From assembly GCA_026075535.2 (NCBI GenBank), contig AP026541.1:4650001-4714000 (forward strand): a stretch of 64,000 nucleotides of DNA, written 5' to 3'. Below are positions 9,801 through 21,312 of the stretch, piece after piece. The stretch is from Tricholoma matsutake. Its lineage: Eukaryota > Basidiomycota > Agaricomycetes > Agaricales > Tricholomataceae. The translations under genes and the position numbers were made by a program. Under the pieces are notes generated by a model, which saw only the letters and a program-made list of their open reading frames with translations, was not told the origin of the DNA and did no database searches. Positions within the stretch are counted from its first letter, which is position 1, and each line of letters opens with the position of its first letter.

Positions 9801-11146
9801 ATCACATCTATGTTCCCAATGACCCAGACCTTCGCCAGCGCATCATATCCCAACACCATGACTCACAGATTGCTGGCCACCCCGGACGCTGGAAGACCTT
9901 GGAGCTCACCTCACGGAACTATTGGTGGCCACAAATGTCACGGCTCATTGGTCAGTATTGTTGCACTTGTGACCTTTGCTTACGCACCAAGGTTCCTCGT
10001 CGCAAGCCTATTGGTGAGCTACACCCTCTTCCTGTTCCAGAGAGTCGTTGGGATGTTGTCAGCATTGACTTTGTGGTGGAATTGCCAGAGTCAAACGGGT
10101 TTGATGCGGTGATGTGCACAGTTGACTCAGTGGGAAAACGCGCTCACTTCATTCCCACTCACACCACTGTCAGTGCCCTAGGTGCCGCTCGACTCTACCT
10201 CCACCACGTGTGGAAATTACATGGACTTCCTGGTGCCTTCCTCTCGGATCGTGGCCCTCAGTTCATGGCAGAGTTCACTCGTGAGCTGTACCGACTCCTG
10301 GGGATCAAACTCCTCGCTTCAACTGCTTATCACCCACAAACTGATGGCCAGACGGAGCAAGTCAACCAGGAACTGGAACAGTACATCTGCCTCTTTGTCA
10401 ATGAACGCCAGGATGATTGGGATGATCTCCTTCCTTTGGCCGAGTTCAGGTACAACAACCATGTCCATGCTTCCACTCAACAGACCCCTTTCCTCTTAGA
10501 CACTGGACGACATCCACGCATGGGATTTGAACCTCGCCAAACTCCCTCACACATCGAGATGGTGAATGAGTTCACAGAATGCATGAGGGATAGCTTGGAG
10601 GAGGCAAGGGCAGCCTTAGCAAAGGCGAAGGATGACATGGCGCGATTTTACAACCAACGCCACTCCCCAACCCCTCAGTACAAGGTTGGTGATCGAGTTT
10701 ATCTTGACTCCAGTGACATCTCCACTACACGTCCATCCAAGAAACTCGCTCATCGCTTCTTGGGACCTTTCCCCATTGTCAAGTGCGTTGGAACACATGC
10801 CTATCGTCTACGCCTCCCAGCCTCCATGTCCAGACTCCATCCTGTCTTCCATGTCGTCAAATTGCTTCCAGCTCCCCCAGATCCGTTCCCGGGACGCCAT
10901 TCACACCCACCACCACCACCTACAGTGATCAAGGGAGAACCCCAATATGAAGTCGAGTCAATCTTGGACAGCCGTTTGCGTCGAGGAAAACTCCAGTATT
11001 TGGTACATTGGAAGGGTTATGGGTATGAGGAGAACTCATGGGTCGAAGAGTCTGACGTAAATGCCCCTCGGTTAATCAAGGAATTCCACCAACGGCACAC
11101 TGCTGCACCGCGTCGCATTCAAGTCACGGACTTTGGTCGTATATGA
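6844..11146 (+). pseudogene. Gypsy B pol (protease-RT-RNaseH-integrase-chromodomain), broken
   Basis: The protease has the motif ALLDSGATGLFIDSHLV at about 7,565 and follows the inserted solo LTR. Reverse transcriptase shows KSPMASPFFFVKKKDGSL, FGLTNSPATFQ and the catalytic YLDD. RNase H has EADSSDFATGAVLSQ and IWTDHKNLEYF. Integrase has the HHCC segment (HHDSQIAGHPGRWKTLELTS, CCTCDLC) and a DDE core (IDFVVELP, SDRGPQF, then YHPQTDGQTEQVNQ). The last domain is a chromodomain (YEVESILDSRLRRGKLQYLV, HWKGYGYEENSWVE). In-frame TGA codons at 8,438-8,440 and 9,539-9,541 interrupt DGSL-PVQDYR and DALS-LAD, where relatives normally have arginine. Removing the solo LTR plus one GCATC copy (430 bp) restores the upstream phase. 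Confidence 0.9.
7056..7480 (-). mobile_element. Inverted solo LTR of the gypsy B family
   Basis: The 425-bp segment is the reverse complement of the gypsy B LTR (TATAAGGGCAACC... to ...GTCCCCTTACA), with a few substitutions and a one-base deletion. It is flanked by the perfect duplication GCATC (7,051-7,055 and 7,481-7,485). It therefore came from a separate insertion of a second family member that recombined down to one LTR. It cuts pol between its start and the protease motif. Confidence 0.93.
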
Positions 11147-11174
11147 TTTCGAATGCATCGGGGCAATGCATCTT

Positions 11175-11187
11175 AGAGAGGGGGTGA
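11175..11187 (+). other. Polypurine tract of gypsy B
   Basis: AGAGAGGGGGTGA sits directly before the 3' LTR, the expected place for the plus-strand primer. Confidence 0.7.
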
Positions 11188-11613
11188 TGTAAGGGGACTA
11201 GGGGGGTGCCCTGTGTGTTTTTCCTATTTTTTATGTTCGTCCCATATTTTTCCCCACCTCATTTCCTTCTATTCTTCATTTTCTATGATTTTTCCGGATT
11301 TTATTACTAATTTTCCCTTGCTATCATGTTTGTATATGTTGACACTTTTATATTTAGAGGGGGAGTACCCCTTCCGACACATACCCCTTGGTATGATGTC
11401 ATTCGGCGGCCTTGATCCGCCTATCTCCGCCTTTTTCTATTTTTAGGTTATATTTGATTTTTGTTGTCTTCACATATACTGGGCATCAGCAAAAGGATCC
11501 TTAGAGTTTTCTCTTTGGATTTCCCTTTGCTAGGTGCGCCCCCAGTCCCTGTATTATGTAGCATAATTTTGACTTCGGATTTCCCTTTGCTAGAGGCTTA
11601 GGTTGCCCTTATA
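11188..11613 (+). repeat. 3' LTR of gypsy B
   Basis: It matches the 5' LTR over 426 bp, with about six differences by eye. It is followed directly by the CTTTG target duplication and then by resumed gypsy A coding sequence. Confidence 0.95.
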
Positions 11614-11618
11614 CTTTG

Positions 11619-14600
11619 CACCTGACTCGTCTTGGCTGTCATGTACAATCCATGCCATTGTTACCCCAAACCTTTGTGTCCCACTTCTGCTTGGACTGCT
11701 GTTTCTCACTGCCAACCACATTGTTGTAGATTTTGCTGCTCGCACTGCTATTGATAGACAGGTTAATTTTGACCTTTTGAACCCCCCACCTCATAAACAT
11801 AATAAAAAAATAGTTGAAAAAAAAGCCACTCAATGTGGTGTCGTGAAAGAAAAAAAATACAATGTTCATTGAACTTATTAGTGTCTGTCAAGAACGTTTG
11901 GCAAACAGAAAAGGGGTCCCTGAAGACGTGAAACCCCTTAATATTGCCGGGTTGATTTGGGACCGTTTAGAGGTCCTCACTTGCCAAGAACACATCAAGG
12001 CCCTCGAGGCTGACATCCTCACTAAAATTAAGGATGTGTTCAAGCCATTGCCACATGTTGAGAAGCTCACCAGCAATGTCACTGCCCACATTAAACTTAA
12101 AGATGCAGAGCAGACCATAAAAACTCATACTTATGCTTGCCCATGGAAGTTCCAGGAGGCATGGCAGATCCTCATCCAGGAACATCTAGATGCTGGCCAC
12201 ATTCAACCATCTTCTTCACCTCATGCATTCCCTGCATTTATTATCCCCAAGTCTGACCCCACTGTACTCCCATGCTGGGTTAATGACTATTGACAGCTCA
12301 ACAAAAATACCATCGCAGACTCTCACCCCCTCCCTCGGATTGATGATATTCTGAACGACTGTGCAAAAGGCCAAATATGGGCAACAATCGACATGACCAA
12401 CAGTTTTTTCCAAACATGGATGCACCCTGCTGATATTCCCCTAACAGCCATGTCCATGCCATTCAGCCTCTTTGAATGGCTCATGATGCCTATGGGCTTG
12501 AAAAATGTGCCTGCAATCCACCAACGACGAGTGACTGCCACCCTCAGACCATGGATTGGGAAGATCTGTCACATCTACCTAGACAACATTGTCATCTGGT
12601 CTAACAACCTTGAGGAGCATTGTCGAAATGTTGAAACAGTCCTTGCGGCTTTACAAGGTGCACAACTTTACTGCAACCCTCATAAGACTCAACTCTTTCA
12701 AACCAAAATCAAATTTCTTGGGCACCATGTCTCTGCTCATGGTATCGAGGCTGACACAAAGAAAACCAAATGTACTGTGAACTGGCCTTGACCTCAGAAC
12801 TCAAAAGACATCCACCAGTTCTGTGGCCTCATCTGTTATATTGCACAATTCCTTCCCCACATTACTGAGCATACTTGCGTATTGACAGAGCTGACGACCA
12901 AAGAATGTAACAGAAACTTTCCACCTTGGCTCCCATGTCACCAAGATGGCTTTGAGGCGATAAAGAAGGCTGTCAATGGTTGTGAATGCCTTATGACTAT
13001 TGATCACAATGTCATGCCCGACTACCAAATCTTTGTGACAACCGATGCAAGTGACTATTGGGGGCAGTCCTGTCTTTTGGAAAAAGCTGGGAGATGGCCC
13101 ACCCCATTGTGTTTGACTCAATGACATTTAAAGGTGTGGAATTGAATTACCCCATGCATGAGAAAGAGATGCTGGCAATTATTCACTCTCTGCAGAAGTG
13201 GTGGTCCAACTTGATTGGCATTCCCTTTGTCATTTACACCGATCATAAGACACTCAAGAATTTTGACACACAGTGCAACCTTAGCCATAGACAAGTCCGT
13301 TGGATGGAATTCATGTCCCAGTATGATTCCAAGATTGTCTATGTCAAAGGAGAGGACAACACGGTGGCTGACACCCTCTCTCACACTTCATTTGATTCTG
13401 CGCATGCTGCCTGTGTACTGTATCCACCTGACAACTCAGACCCTATCACAGTGATCTATACCCATGATGATGATGCATTCATGTGCACCACAGTCCTTGC
13501 AAAACCTAAAATGCTTGCTATACCATGCACTGTTGCTGCAACCTTATTGATCACTGCCGATGTGGAACTGCTGAACACCATCCAGACTGGATATGAGACT
13601 GATCCTTGGTGCAAATGCATCCAAGATGCTAAGATATTGCCACATGGAATTGAAAGCCATGACGGCCTGCTTTATGCAGGGGGTCAACTTATTATTCCAC
13701 ATGTCAACACAGTGCGTGAAACACTGTTCCACCTTGCTCATGACATGCTAGGCCACTTTGGTTTCACAAAATCTTATGGCTCGCTCCAGGAATCATTCTA
13801 CTGGCCAAACATGTGATGAGATCTGGAGCTGGTGTACATCCCTGCATGTGTTGCATACCAGCATAACAAGGCTGGGACCACAAAGCCAATCAGGCTGCTG
13901 CACCCATTGCCTATCCCAGACCAATGGGGTGACTCAGTGGCCATGGATTTTATTGGGCCCTTGCCTGAAGATGAGGGTTTTAATTGCATAGTCTCGCTTA
14001 CTGATTGATTTAACAGTAATATCTGTATCATTCCGACTTGCATCGACATCTCTGCTGAGGATCTCGCCATAATTTTTTTTTGACAAGTGGTATTGTGAAA
14101 ATGGCCTGCCACTCAAAATCATTTCAGACCATGACAAACTATTCCTTTCAAAGTTGTGGCAAGCACTGCACCAACTCACTGGCGTCAAGCTGAAAATGTT
14201 GATGGCATATCACCCCCAATCTGATGGTGCCAGTGAACAGTCTAATAAAACAATCAATCAGTGCCTCCAGTACCACATGGAGCAGAATCAGATGGGCTGG
14301 TGTCGCGCCCTACCACATATGCATTTCAATATGATGAATACTATTAACACATCCACAGGTTTTTCCCCATTCCAACTCCAAATGGGCTGCAGCCTGCATG
14401 TGATTCCCCTGCTCATTGCTAACAAGGATGGTGCTCTTGAGGACATCCATGCTTCTGACATCATCCAATGACTATTGTTGGACTTGAAAGAGGTGCAGGA
14501 TAATATGCTTCAGGCTAAGCTTTTGCAGTCTCTTGTAGTGAATGAGCATCGCACTGACAACTTTTCTTTTGAAAAAGGTGGCCATGTCATCTTATCCATG

Positions 14601-14695
14601 CTCCACTGTAGACGAGAGTACAAGGCCAGGAATGGGGGGTGTCTGGCAAAATTTATGCCACATTACGATGGCCCCTACATTGTCACCAAGTAGCA
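11619..14695 (+). pseudogene. Gypsy A pol, right part, broken
   Basis: This continues gypsy A after gypsy B. Reverse transcriptase starts near 11,990 (DVFKPLPHVEKLTSNVTAHI) and is interrupted by a stop at about 12,292. It continues with WATIDMTNSFFQTWMHP and the motif YLDNIVIW, where family members have YLDD, so a catalytic aspartate is replaced. A stop at about 12,791 and a frameshift near 13,070-13,100 break the RNase H region (VTTDASDYWG, then VIYTDHKTLKNF). Integrase pieces follow (HPLPIPDQWGDSVAMDFIGP, then MAYHPQSDGASEQSNKTINQ near 14,200) with several stops between. No chromodomain is seen. The domain order shows a different gypsy lineage from B. Confidence 0.8.
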
Positions 14696-14879
14696 AGCCA
14701 CCATCCAAGCAACTTAAATAACATGGGAACCGGTGGTCAGATCACTTAGAGTTGGCAGAGGACCCCTTGGCTTATCATGTGATCTAGGTCCTCAAATATT
14801 TTCAGAATTTTAGCTATTTTATTTCCCAAAGTAGCAAAAAATGTGGCTGAGCTGTGACAACACTAGATTGTGCTTGATA

Positions 14880-15526
14880 CAATTTCAAGTTCCTTTGTTC
14901 TCAATGCATTTGAGCATACTCATCTTCTGGCTTGATTGGATACCTGGACTCTTTATCCCATCATCTTCTATAGACAACCCTGACTCTGACACTCCAATTC
15001 CTCCTGTGAGTTCTGGCTCAGGGGAGGCTGGCAAGTGCAAGTGTTCTCTGGGCAACATGAACCCTGGTTCAAGAGCTTTGCAAGCAAAGAAAGCCTGCAA
15101 GGTCTTCACAAAGCAACCAAAAAGTCCAAGAAGCCTAGTGATTGGCACATGAGAAAGGGAGAGGTACCAAAGGAGGCAGAGAAGACAAAGGTACACATTC
15201 AAGTTCATTGTATTCAAGCCCTTTAAAGTCTAAATCACTTTCAGGCTGCACTTGAGCTTCATCTCTATGTCCGTTGGGGCTTACCACACCAGACTACTTT
15301 CCCCCCCAAGGTCACAGCAGATGCCAAAGTACCCTTCACCTGTCGCTTTACATCTGAAGCACAATTGTGGAACTCTATCACAGCCAGTCTTGATAACAAC
15401 TTGGTAACATTAGGGTGCCCAAACAAAAGCATGCGAGCTTCTTAACTCTATTTCAGACTTGGTTGGGATTATCACCAACAATATCAAGCACATTCCAGAA
15501 TCCCATCTATTGCTCATGTTCAGGTT
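14880..15526 (+). pseudogene. Disrupted unrecognised gene-like frame, left part
   Basis: Downstream of gypsy A lie coding-like pieces: a Ser/Pro and Lys-rich stretch (about 14,950-15,180), then a block reading FPPKVTADAKVPFTCRFTSE and ending HIPESHLLLMFRL at the Copia insertion point. Joining it to 22,265 with one GGTGG copy keeps the frame open (FRLV-ACLGHQQWAPDVLSN). I do not recognise the protein. It could be a host gene, or part of another element repeated in mushroom genomes. Confidence 0.45.
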
Positions 15527-15531
15527 GGTGG

Positions 15532-15884
15532 TATATAAAATCAATCCTAGCATAATCAGAGTTTAACTCAGTGTCTGTACAAGTGACTTTGATAATACAA
15601 GTACTGTACCTAGCATAATCAGAGTTTAACTATAGGTACAGTAAGTAATAATCCATAATTGAGTGATAACAAATGTGCTCACCTCAGTCTCTGTACAAGT
15701 GACTGAGGTGAATGGTTGACTGTCTACTCTATATATATGTGAGGCCAGCTACACAAAGAATGAAAGGAATAAACAGCACAAAGGGACTTATGAAACGACA
15801 CATCAAAGAGATAAGCTATAAATAGTACATGCATCAGATGCATGATTGCATACACTCACGGTGTGATAATGAGCATTCTCAACA
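15532..15884 (-). repeat. 3' LTR of the Copia element
   Basis: Read on the reverse strand it begins TGTTGAGAATGCTCATTATC and ends near GATTTTATATA. It shares the repeated segments CTCTGTACAAG and ATAATCAGAGTTTAACT with the other LTR. The GGTGG duplication lies directly outside. Confidence 0.9.
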
Positions 15885-15896
15885 CTCCTCCTCACC
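15885..15896 (-). other. Copia polypurine tract
   Basis: On the reverse strand GGTGAGGAGGAG directly precedes the 3' LTR, the expected plus-strand primer site. Confidence 0.7.
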
Positions 15897-18800
15897 ATGA
15901 GCACTTGTCCTCACATGGAATTGCATTAGCGGAGACCCAAGAAGTTCTTCAGGTAGGTGAATTGTTTAACGTCAAGGGCCTTTGTGAACAAGTGGGCAAC
16001 ATTTTGATGGGTATGCACATAAGAGAGACATAAGTCATTGGATTGGACGTGTTCGCAGAGGAAATGGTATTTGATATTGATATGTTTGACACAGGAGTGG
16101 AGAAGGGGGTCCTCAGACAGGGTCTTTGTCACTGAATTGTCACAGTAAATAGTTGTTCAGATTGTCTGTTGATAACTGATAGAGTGTAGAAGAGTGCACA
16201 GCCAAGTATACTCCTTAGCCACTTCAAACACAGCTATGTATTCAGCTTCACAAGATAAGGTGGCAACGACTTTCTGTTTATGGGATGTCCAAGAGACAGC
16301 ACCAGACTCAAGAGAACAAACATAGCCTCCAATGCTGCAATGTGTATCAAGGCAATTAGCCCAGTCAGAGTCGCTAAAAGCATGAAGATTTATGGGGAGA
16401 TCACCACCAAGATAGAGTTTCAGATCCTTTGAATCAGCAATTGACAGGTAATCATCAACATGAACCACTGCAATAACAATACCAGAGTCTGATCTGCAAT
16501 AGTATATGCAAGACTCACAAGATAGGCAAGTAAATCCCTATCTAATCATCTGTGCATTAAGCATCTGATTCCATATTTGCCTGCTCTGTTTCATACCATA
16601 CAACCCATGTTGAAGTTCCCATACCCAGTCCTCCTTCCCGGGTTCTTCAAAGTCAGAAGGTTGTTGCATGTATTGTACTTCATCATCTGGTAGAAACCCA
16701 TATAGGAAAGCTGTCTTTATGTCAATCTGTTGCACATCCCCCCAAAGAGGCAGCAATATGCAAGAGGATCCACCAAGATTCCATGTGCACAGTAGGTGAG
16801 GTGGTTTTAGTATAGTCTCTACCATAGATTTGTTCATTGCCTTTGAATATGACATGTACTTTTCAGCAGATGGGCTTCCCAGTTTCATTTTGCTTAATAT
16901 GGAAGATTGGTTTCCCTTTTCGGATGCGCTTCCCCTGGGGTACCTTGGCTCACAGAACAAGCTTGTAAACTCCCATGTCTTTCAGGGATTTCAACTCATC
17001 CAGATAGCCTTCCCTCCATCTCTCAGCATCGATGGTGTTCATAGCCTCCTCCCATGTCCTCGGTTCATCTTCATATTGAAGGGATTCCAGATCAAAATCT
17101 GCCATCTCTGAGATCAGGGCTTGAAGCTGATGTGCCTGATCACCTAGATTGAGGTTATCCAATGATCGACATAGGTCTTCGATGATGTCATCCTGATCAT
17201 GATTGATGATCAGCCAGTTATTTTCATCAGTTGGGGGGGGTGTTGGATCAGGGCCAAGTGATCAAGCAGCTACCACAGCAGCACGATGAGCATGCCATGC
17301 TTCTTTGATGCATATGGCACTTTCTCAGGATTCCTGAACAGCTGTTGTTGTCCTAGTGGTGGCTGGTCCACCATCAGGATGCCTCTCAGGATGGACAGGT
17401 ATTCAAGAAAGATGGTGCAGGGGTACAGGGGGTGCTAGCTGTGTCAGTGCTTGTTTGCATATATTGTCAACCTCAATGGTGGGGTTGTGGGCAGGGAAGG
17501 GATCATCCCCCTTGTTGTTCACAGGTAGGTACATATCAGTAGATTTATTGTCCTGAATCTCCATGTGTGTTGACTCGGCAGGAGGGATGTGTGGTGAATG
17601 GCCATCATGACTCTTGAGGAATTTAACATGATATGAACTGTGGACCTTCCTAGTAGCCTGGTTGTAGCAACGGTATGATTTAGATTTGGAGTTGTAACCA
17701 ATCAATACACATTCAATCAACCGCTCAAAGATTTTGGGATTGTTCTTCTTAGGAATGAGGACAAAAGCTTGACAGCTGATCTCCTGCAAGTATGAATAAT
17801 CAGGTTTGCACTCATACCATAATTCCCAAGGTGTAACACCCTGTAGCGATCATGTCATGGTTTTTGCATGCAAATGAGATGCCATCAAGTAAATTCATCC
17901 CAAAGAAATGGTGGCAACCCTGAGTAGATCCTCATAGTCCAAGCCTTTGCCATGAGAGTGTGGTGCATCCGTTCCACACAACCAATGTGAGCAGAAGTAT
18001 GTGGAGCAGTAAATCATTGGTCTGTACCTCGCATTTTCAACCAAGTCTGCATTTTGTGAGACTTCAGTTCGCCGTTATCAGTGATGTAGGTCCTGATTTT
18101 TAGTCCAGTCTCATTTTCCCAAGCAAGTTCCCAAGCTTTCAGTTCTGGAAAAGAGTCATCCTTATTTCGCAGAGGTATCAACCAAGGAAAAGACATGTAA
18201 TCATCGACTATATCCATAACATACAAATTCCCATCCTGAGATTTGACTGCGTGGGGGCCTGATAAGTCCACCCACACTTTTTCCAGCTTTTTCATTGCCC
18301 TATGTCCTCTCCCCTCTTCATGTGTCTTAGGAACAGGAGTTCTGGTCTGTTTACCAAGAACACAAGATTCACATCTAGGAGGTTTAGGGATAGAGCTAGT
18401 AGGCACACCTGTGAATGTGCCCTTTTTGGCCGTATCCCAGAGAGACTGATAATTCGCGTGACTGAGATGACAGTGCCAAGTTTCTAGGTTGAGAGGTTTG
18501 TGTACAGTAAATGCATGATCAGCAGCAGCAGAATATAGGTTAAGAGTGTAAAGTTTTTTGGAGAGTTGAGATCCCTGAGCAATGAGTGCTCCGGTGGATT
18601 TGTCAGTGATCCAACATAGGGAGTTGTCAAAATGGGCTGTAGTGTTAGAGTCATCAGCCAGTGTTCCCACTGAAATAAGCTGAACTGCCACATTAAGAAT
18701 ATAGAGGGTGTTACATAATGTGATTGATGCACCTCAAGCAACCCATAATTTGATGTTGCCGACTCCGATGGCAACAATTGATGTGCTGCCAATGCCTTTG

Positions 18801-19974
18801 ATGGAACATGGTTGAACCAGATGAAGAGTGAGAAAATCCAATTTGTTGGGGAAAATATGGACAGATGCCCCAGTATCAATGATAAATGGATGATTGTCAA
18901 TGGATAGTTGAGAATGGCTTGCCTGATTGAGAGGTTCAATGGAAAATGCATCAGTGATGGGTGTAATAGAATTATGAGCCCAATCAATACTAGTCATTTC
19001 CTCATCCTCAGTGACAATCCAACCCTCATATTCTGATCCATCATTGGCAGTAGGAGGCTGATCACTAGTCAGTCCAATGAAACCTGCCACATGGGCCACT
19101 GGTGGGTCAGGTGGGGGGGCCATGAGGCAGAGTTGAGCATGACAGTGAAACCCTGACCATTAACATCTTTCACAGTGATTGGAACCCTGGAGCTCGATTG
19201 AGACAAGGTACTGTTCTTCTTTCCCTTATCCCGTGCTGCCTGTCAGGCTGCAACTGATTCCTCAATAGACCTGCCCACCATGCTGCCACCAGGTTTGATG
19301 CAATACTCAATGGTATGCCCAGGCTTCTTATATATGGGGTTCATGCAAAGATACAAACTTGGAGGCCTTGACGGCTTGGAGTGGGCAGAGAGTGCAATCA
19401 AGGAATTATTATGGTGGTCATTCTTGAGAAGAGACTGCTCATTTTCAAGAAACATGTGTATATCTTTGGATGTGTAAGGCGATGAATCAGTGGAGGCAGC
19501 AATGTCATGAGAAATAATGGATCATGCATGGGGGAAATTTTTGCTGAGGGAACTAAGCAACACAATACAGCAAAGGAGGTCAGCTTTAATGTCCCCCATG
19601 GCACAAGCATGCTCAATAAGAGTGCAGATTTTTCAGTGGTCTCAGGGAGGGGAGTGTCCTTCATGCACTGAATGGATAGGGCCTGCTGTAATAGTTGCAC
19701 CTGTCGAACTGGGCCTTCTTTCTGATGTCGATCCTGGATAAGGCATGACTCAGGTACAGGTAACACCATGTGTTTCTGCTTATGGGTATGCTTGGGCATG
19801 GGTATGGGTTTGGATTTCTGTACCCAAGGCAAAACCGTACCTGTACCCAGGGTGTTACGGGTATCATGGTACCGGTCCAATGGTCACATGTTTTATCAAA
19901 TGACTTTGTTGATCAACATCAACAACAACAACAATGGCTCAACAATGATGACAATTGCTACCAACATGCCCCCC

Positions 19975-20215
19975 TCGTTCTAAATGTGAGTGGGGGGTGT
20001 TTAGGCTACTAGGCAACAATGATGACAACTACTACCAACATGCCCCCCTTGTTCTAAATGTGAGTGGGGAGGTGTTTTTTCTACTAGGCAATGATGACAC
20101 CCCCCCCTCGTTCTAAATGCAAGTGGGGGGTGTTTTTTTCTACTAGGCAACAATGACATGCCCCCCTCATTCTAAATGTGAGTGGTGTGTTTTTTCTACT
20201 AGGCAACAACAATGA
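19975..20215. repeat. Minisatellite 1 inside the hAT-type element
   Basis: About four diverged units of roughly 55-75 bp share the cores GCCCCCCTCGTTCTAAATG, GAGTGGGGGGTGTTT and CTACTAGGCAACAATGA. The units vary in length and carry internal deletions. Confidence 0.75.
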
Positions 20216-20259
20216 CAACAGCCCCCTCTCATCAACAATGGCCCCCTCTAGTCGACAAT

Positions 20260-20560
20260 GGCTGCAGCATCACTGCCACCACCCCCTCTCACTCGCAAAT
20301 GCAAGTCGGGGGTGTTTCTGGGTTTGTTTCACTCAGGAGCACTGCCACATCACAACTACCACCCCCTCTTGCTTGCAAATGTGAGGTGGGGGTGGTTCTT
20401 GGTCTGTTTCTCTCACAATGGCTGCCACATCATGACTACCACCCCATCTCACTTGCAAACATGAGGTGGGGTGGTTCTTGGTCTGTTTCTCTCGCAATGG
20501 CTGCCACATCACCTCCACCACCACCCCTCACTCGCAATCGCAAGTTGGGGGTGGTTCCCC
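20260..20560. repeat. Minisatellite 2 inside the hAT-type element
   Basis: About four units of roughly 75-85 bp share GGCTGCCACATCA, CTACCACCCC, CTCACTTGCAAA and GGTGGTTCTTGGTCTGTTTC. This array follows minisatellite 1 and has a different unit, although both contain a short C-rich block followed by a G-rich block. Confidence 0.75.
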
Positions 20561-21301
20561 ATTGTATTTAAATATATCTAGAATTATAATAAATTATCAA
20601 TGTCATACTCATTGAAACCCATGGGGTACCTATGATTTTCGACCAAAACCCCCCCATACCCATGGTAAAACTGCACCCATAACCATAATGGGTACGGTGT
20701 TCATGGGTATGGGTAAGGGTACATGAAATTATACCTGGGGGTTACCCGAGTCATGCCCTAATCCTGGAGGGCCTTCCAATTAATACTAGGACCCTTTGAC
20801 ATATCAATAAATGAATGCTCAGAGGGAGCAATGCTGGACACTAGAAAGGCATAGGCTAAACAAGAGTTGGCTTTCCAATTTGTGAGGGCACGGTATTTGG
20901 ATGAGGGTGGTTGAGTGATATCACCAGTGACATGGTCATAGAGACTGTTGAGAGCGATAGTGATGGTGATTTCTTCGCACCATTCTTTGTAGTTAGATTT
21001 AAGTTTATCGAGCTTCTCGCCAACATACTGGAGAGATAATTTGATGAGTGGGATAGATGGGGCAGTAGGATCAGAAGCCATAGTTAACTCGACCATGACA
21101 GGCTAATGTGGAGTGGCAGGAAAATGTGTAGCAGCAACAAAGGAGCACACATGCCAGAATTATCATGTTGTGCACAAAGTAAAGTCTGTGATCCAGGACG
21201 GCAAGAGTGATCAAGATGATCGATCAAAAGAAGAGGCACCAGATGACGTATATCATCGAGTGGCTAGGATGTTTTCTATTGTTGTTTCTAACAACAAGAT
21301 T

Positions 21302-21312
21302 GGCCCATAACC
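21302..21312 (-). other. Copia primer-binding site (initiator tRNA-Met type)
   Basis: Directly inside the 5' LTR the reverse strand reads GGTTATGGGCC. This matches the primer-binding site of Drosophila copia, which uses an internal fragment of initiator tRNA-Met. The position next to the LTR supports the assignment. Confidence 0.75.

Larger units (their letters stand above)
5137..11613 (+). mobile_element. Gypsy B: complete Ty3/gypsy chromovirus (6,477 bp)
   Basis: Two 426-bp LTRs (5,137-5,562 and 11,188-11,613) bracket gag and pol. The element is flanked by the 5-bp duplication CTTTG (5,132-5,136 and 11,614-11,618). By eye the LTRs differ at about six positions, mostly transitions, so the insertion is fairly young. 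Pol has the order protease, reverse transcriptase, RNase H, integrase and a C-terminal chromodomain, which defines a chromovirus. It is disabled by three in-frame TGA codons and an inverted solo LTR at 7,056-7,480. It may be transcribed but cannot make full Gag-Pol. Confidence 0.95.
3029..14700 (+). mobile_element. Gypsy A: old decayed Ty3/gypsy element hosting later insertions
   Basis: The order gag, protease, reverse transcriptase, RNase H, integrase is that of Ty3/gypsy. The element is split by a hAT-like element (3,069-3,742) and by gypsy B (5,137-11,613). Reading continues across gypsy B: the protease segment ends ...YVKISLF before the CTTTG duplication and resumes directly after it. Every domain has stops or frameshifts, and no LTR could be delimited, so the outer limits given are the coding limits only. 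It is the oldest layer in this nest because everything else sits inside it. Confidence 0.8.
19739..20760. mobile_element. hAT-type miniature element, family 1 (1,022 bp), inside Copia gag
   Basis: The left end TAAGGCATGACTCAGGTA pairs with the right end GAGTCATGCCCTA. The perfect 8-bp duplication ATCCTGGA flanks it (19,731-19,738 and 20,761-20,768). Deleting the element and one duplication copy restores the Copia gag frame. The termini and the TACCCATACCC subterminal repeats match the 513-bp element at 882-1,394. The centre is filled by two different tandem-repeat arrays. It has no transposase. Confidence 0.92.
15926..21096 (-). pseudogene. Copia gag-pol polyprotein, broken
   Basis: Gag starts at 21,096 (MVELTMASDPTAPSIPLIKL) and runs to KALQD. 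It is cut by the element at 20,760-19,739 and resumes as RHQKEGPVRQVQLLQQAL. The zinc knuckle near 19,340 reads NPIYKKPGHTIEYC, with tyrosine where a cysteine is expected. Protease has FIIDTGASVHIFPNKLDFL (about 18,870). Integrase has WHCHLSHANYQSLWDTAKKG, CESCVLGKQ and VDLSGPH. Reverse transcriptase has QQIDIKTAFLYG and VHVDDYLSIAD. RNase H has AFSDSDWANCLDTHCSIGGY, CEAEYIA and YVHTHQNVAHLFTKAL. Stops occur for example near 17,820-18,010, 16,540 and 16,160. It is a dead polyprotein. Confidence 0.85.

Noticed and set aside
19975..20560. CRISPR-like array
   Set aside because: Units lack constant-length spacers, the organism is a eukaryote and no cas gene is present; ordinary minisatellites.
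20178..20571. Overlapping frames in three phases inside the minisatellites
   Set aside because: Tandem repeats whose unit length allows open frames; no coding signal.
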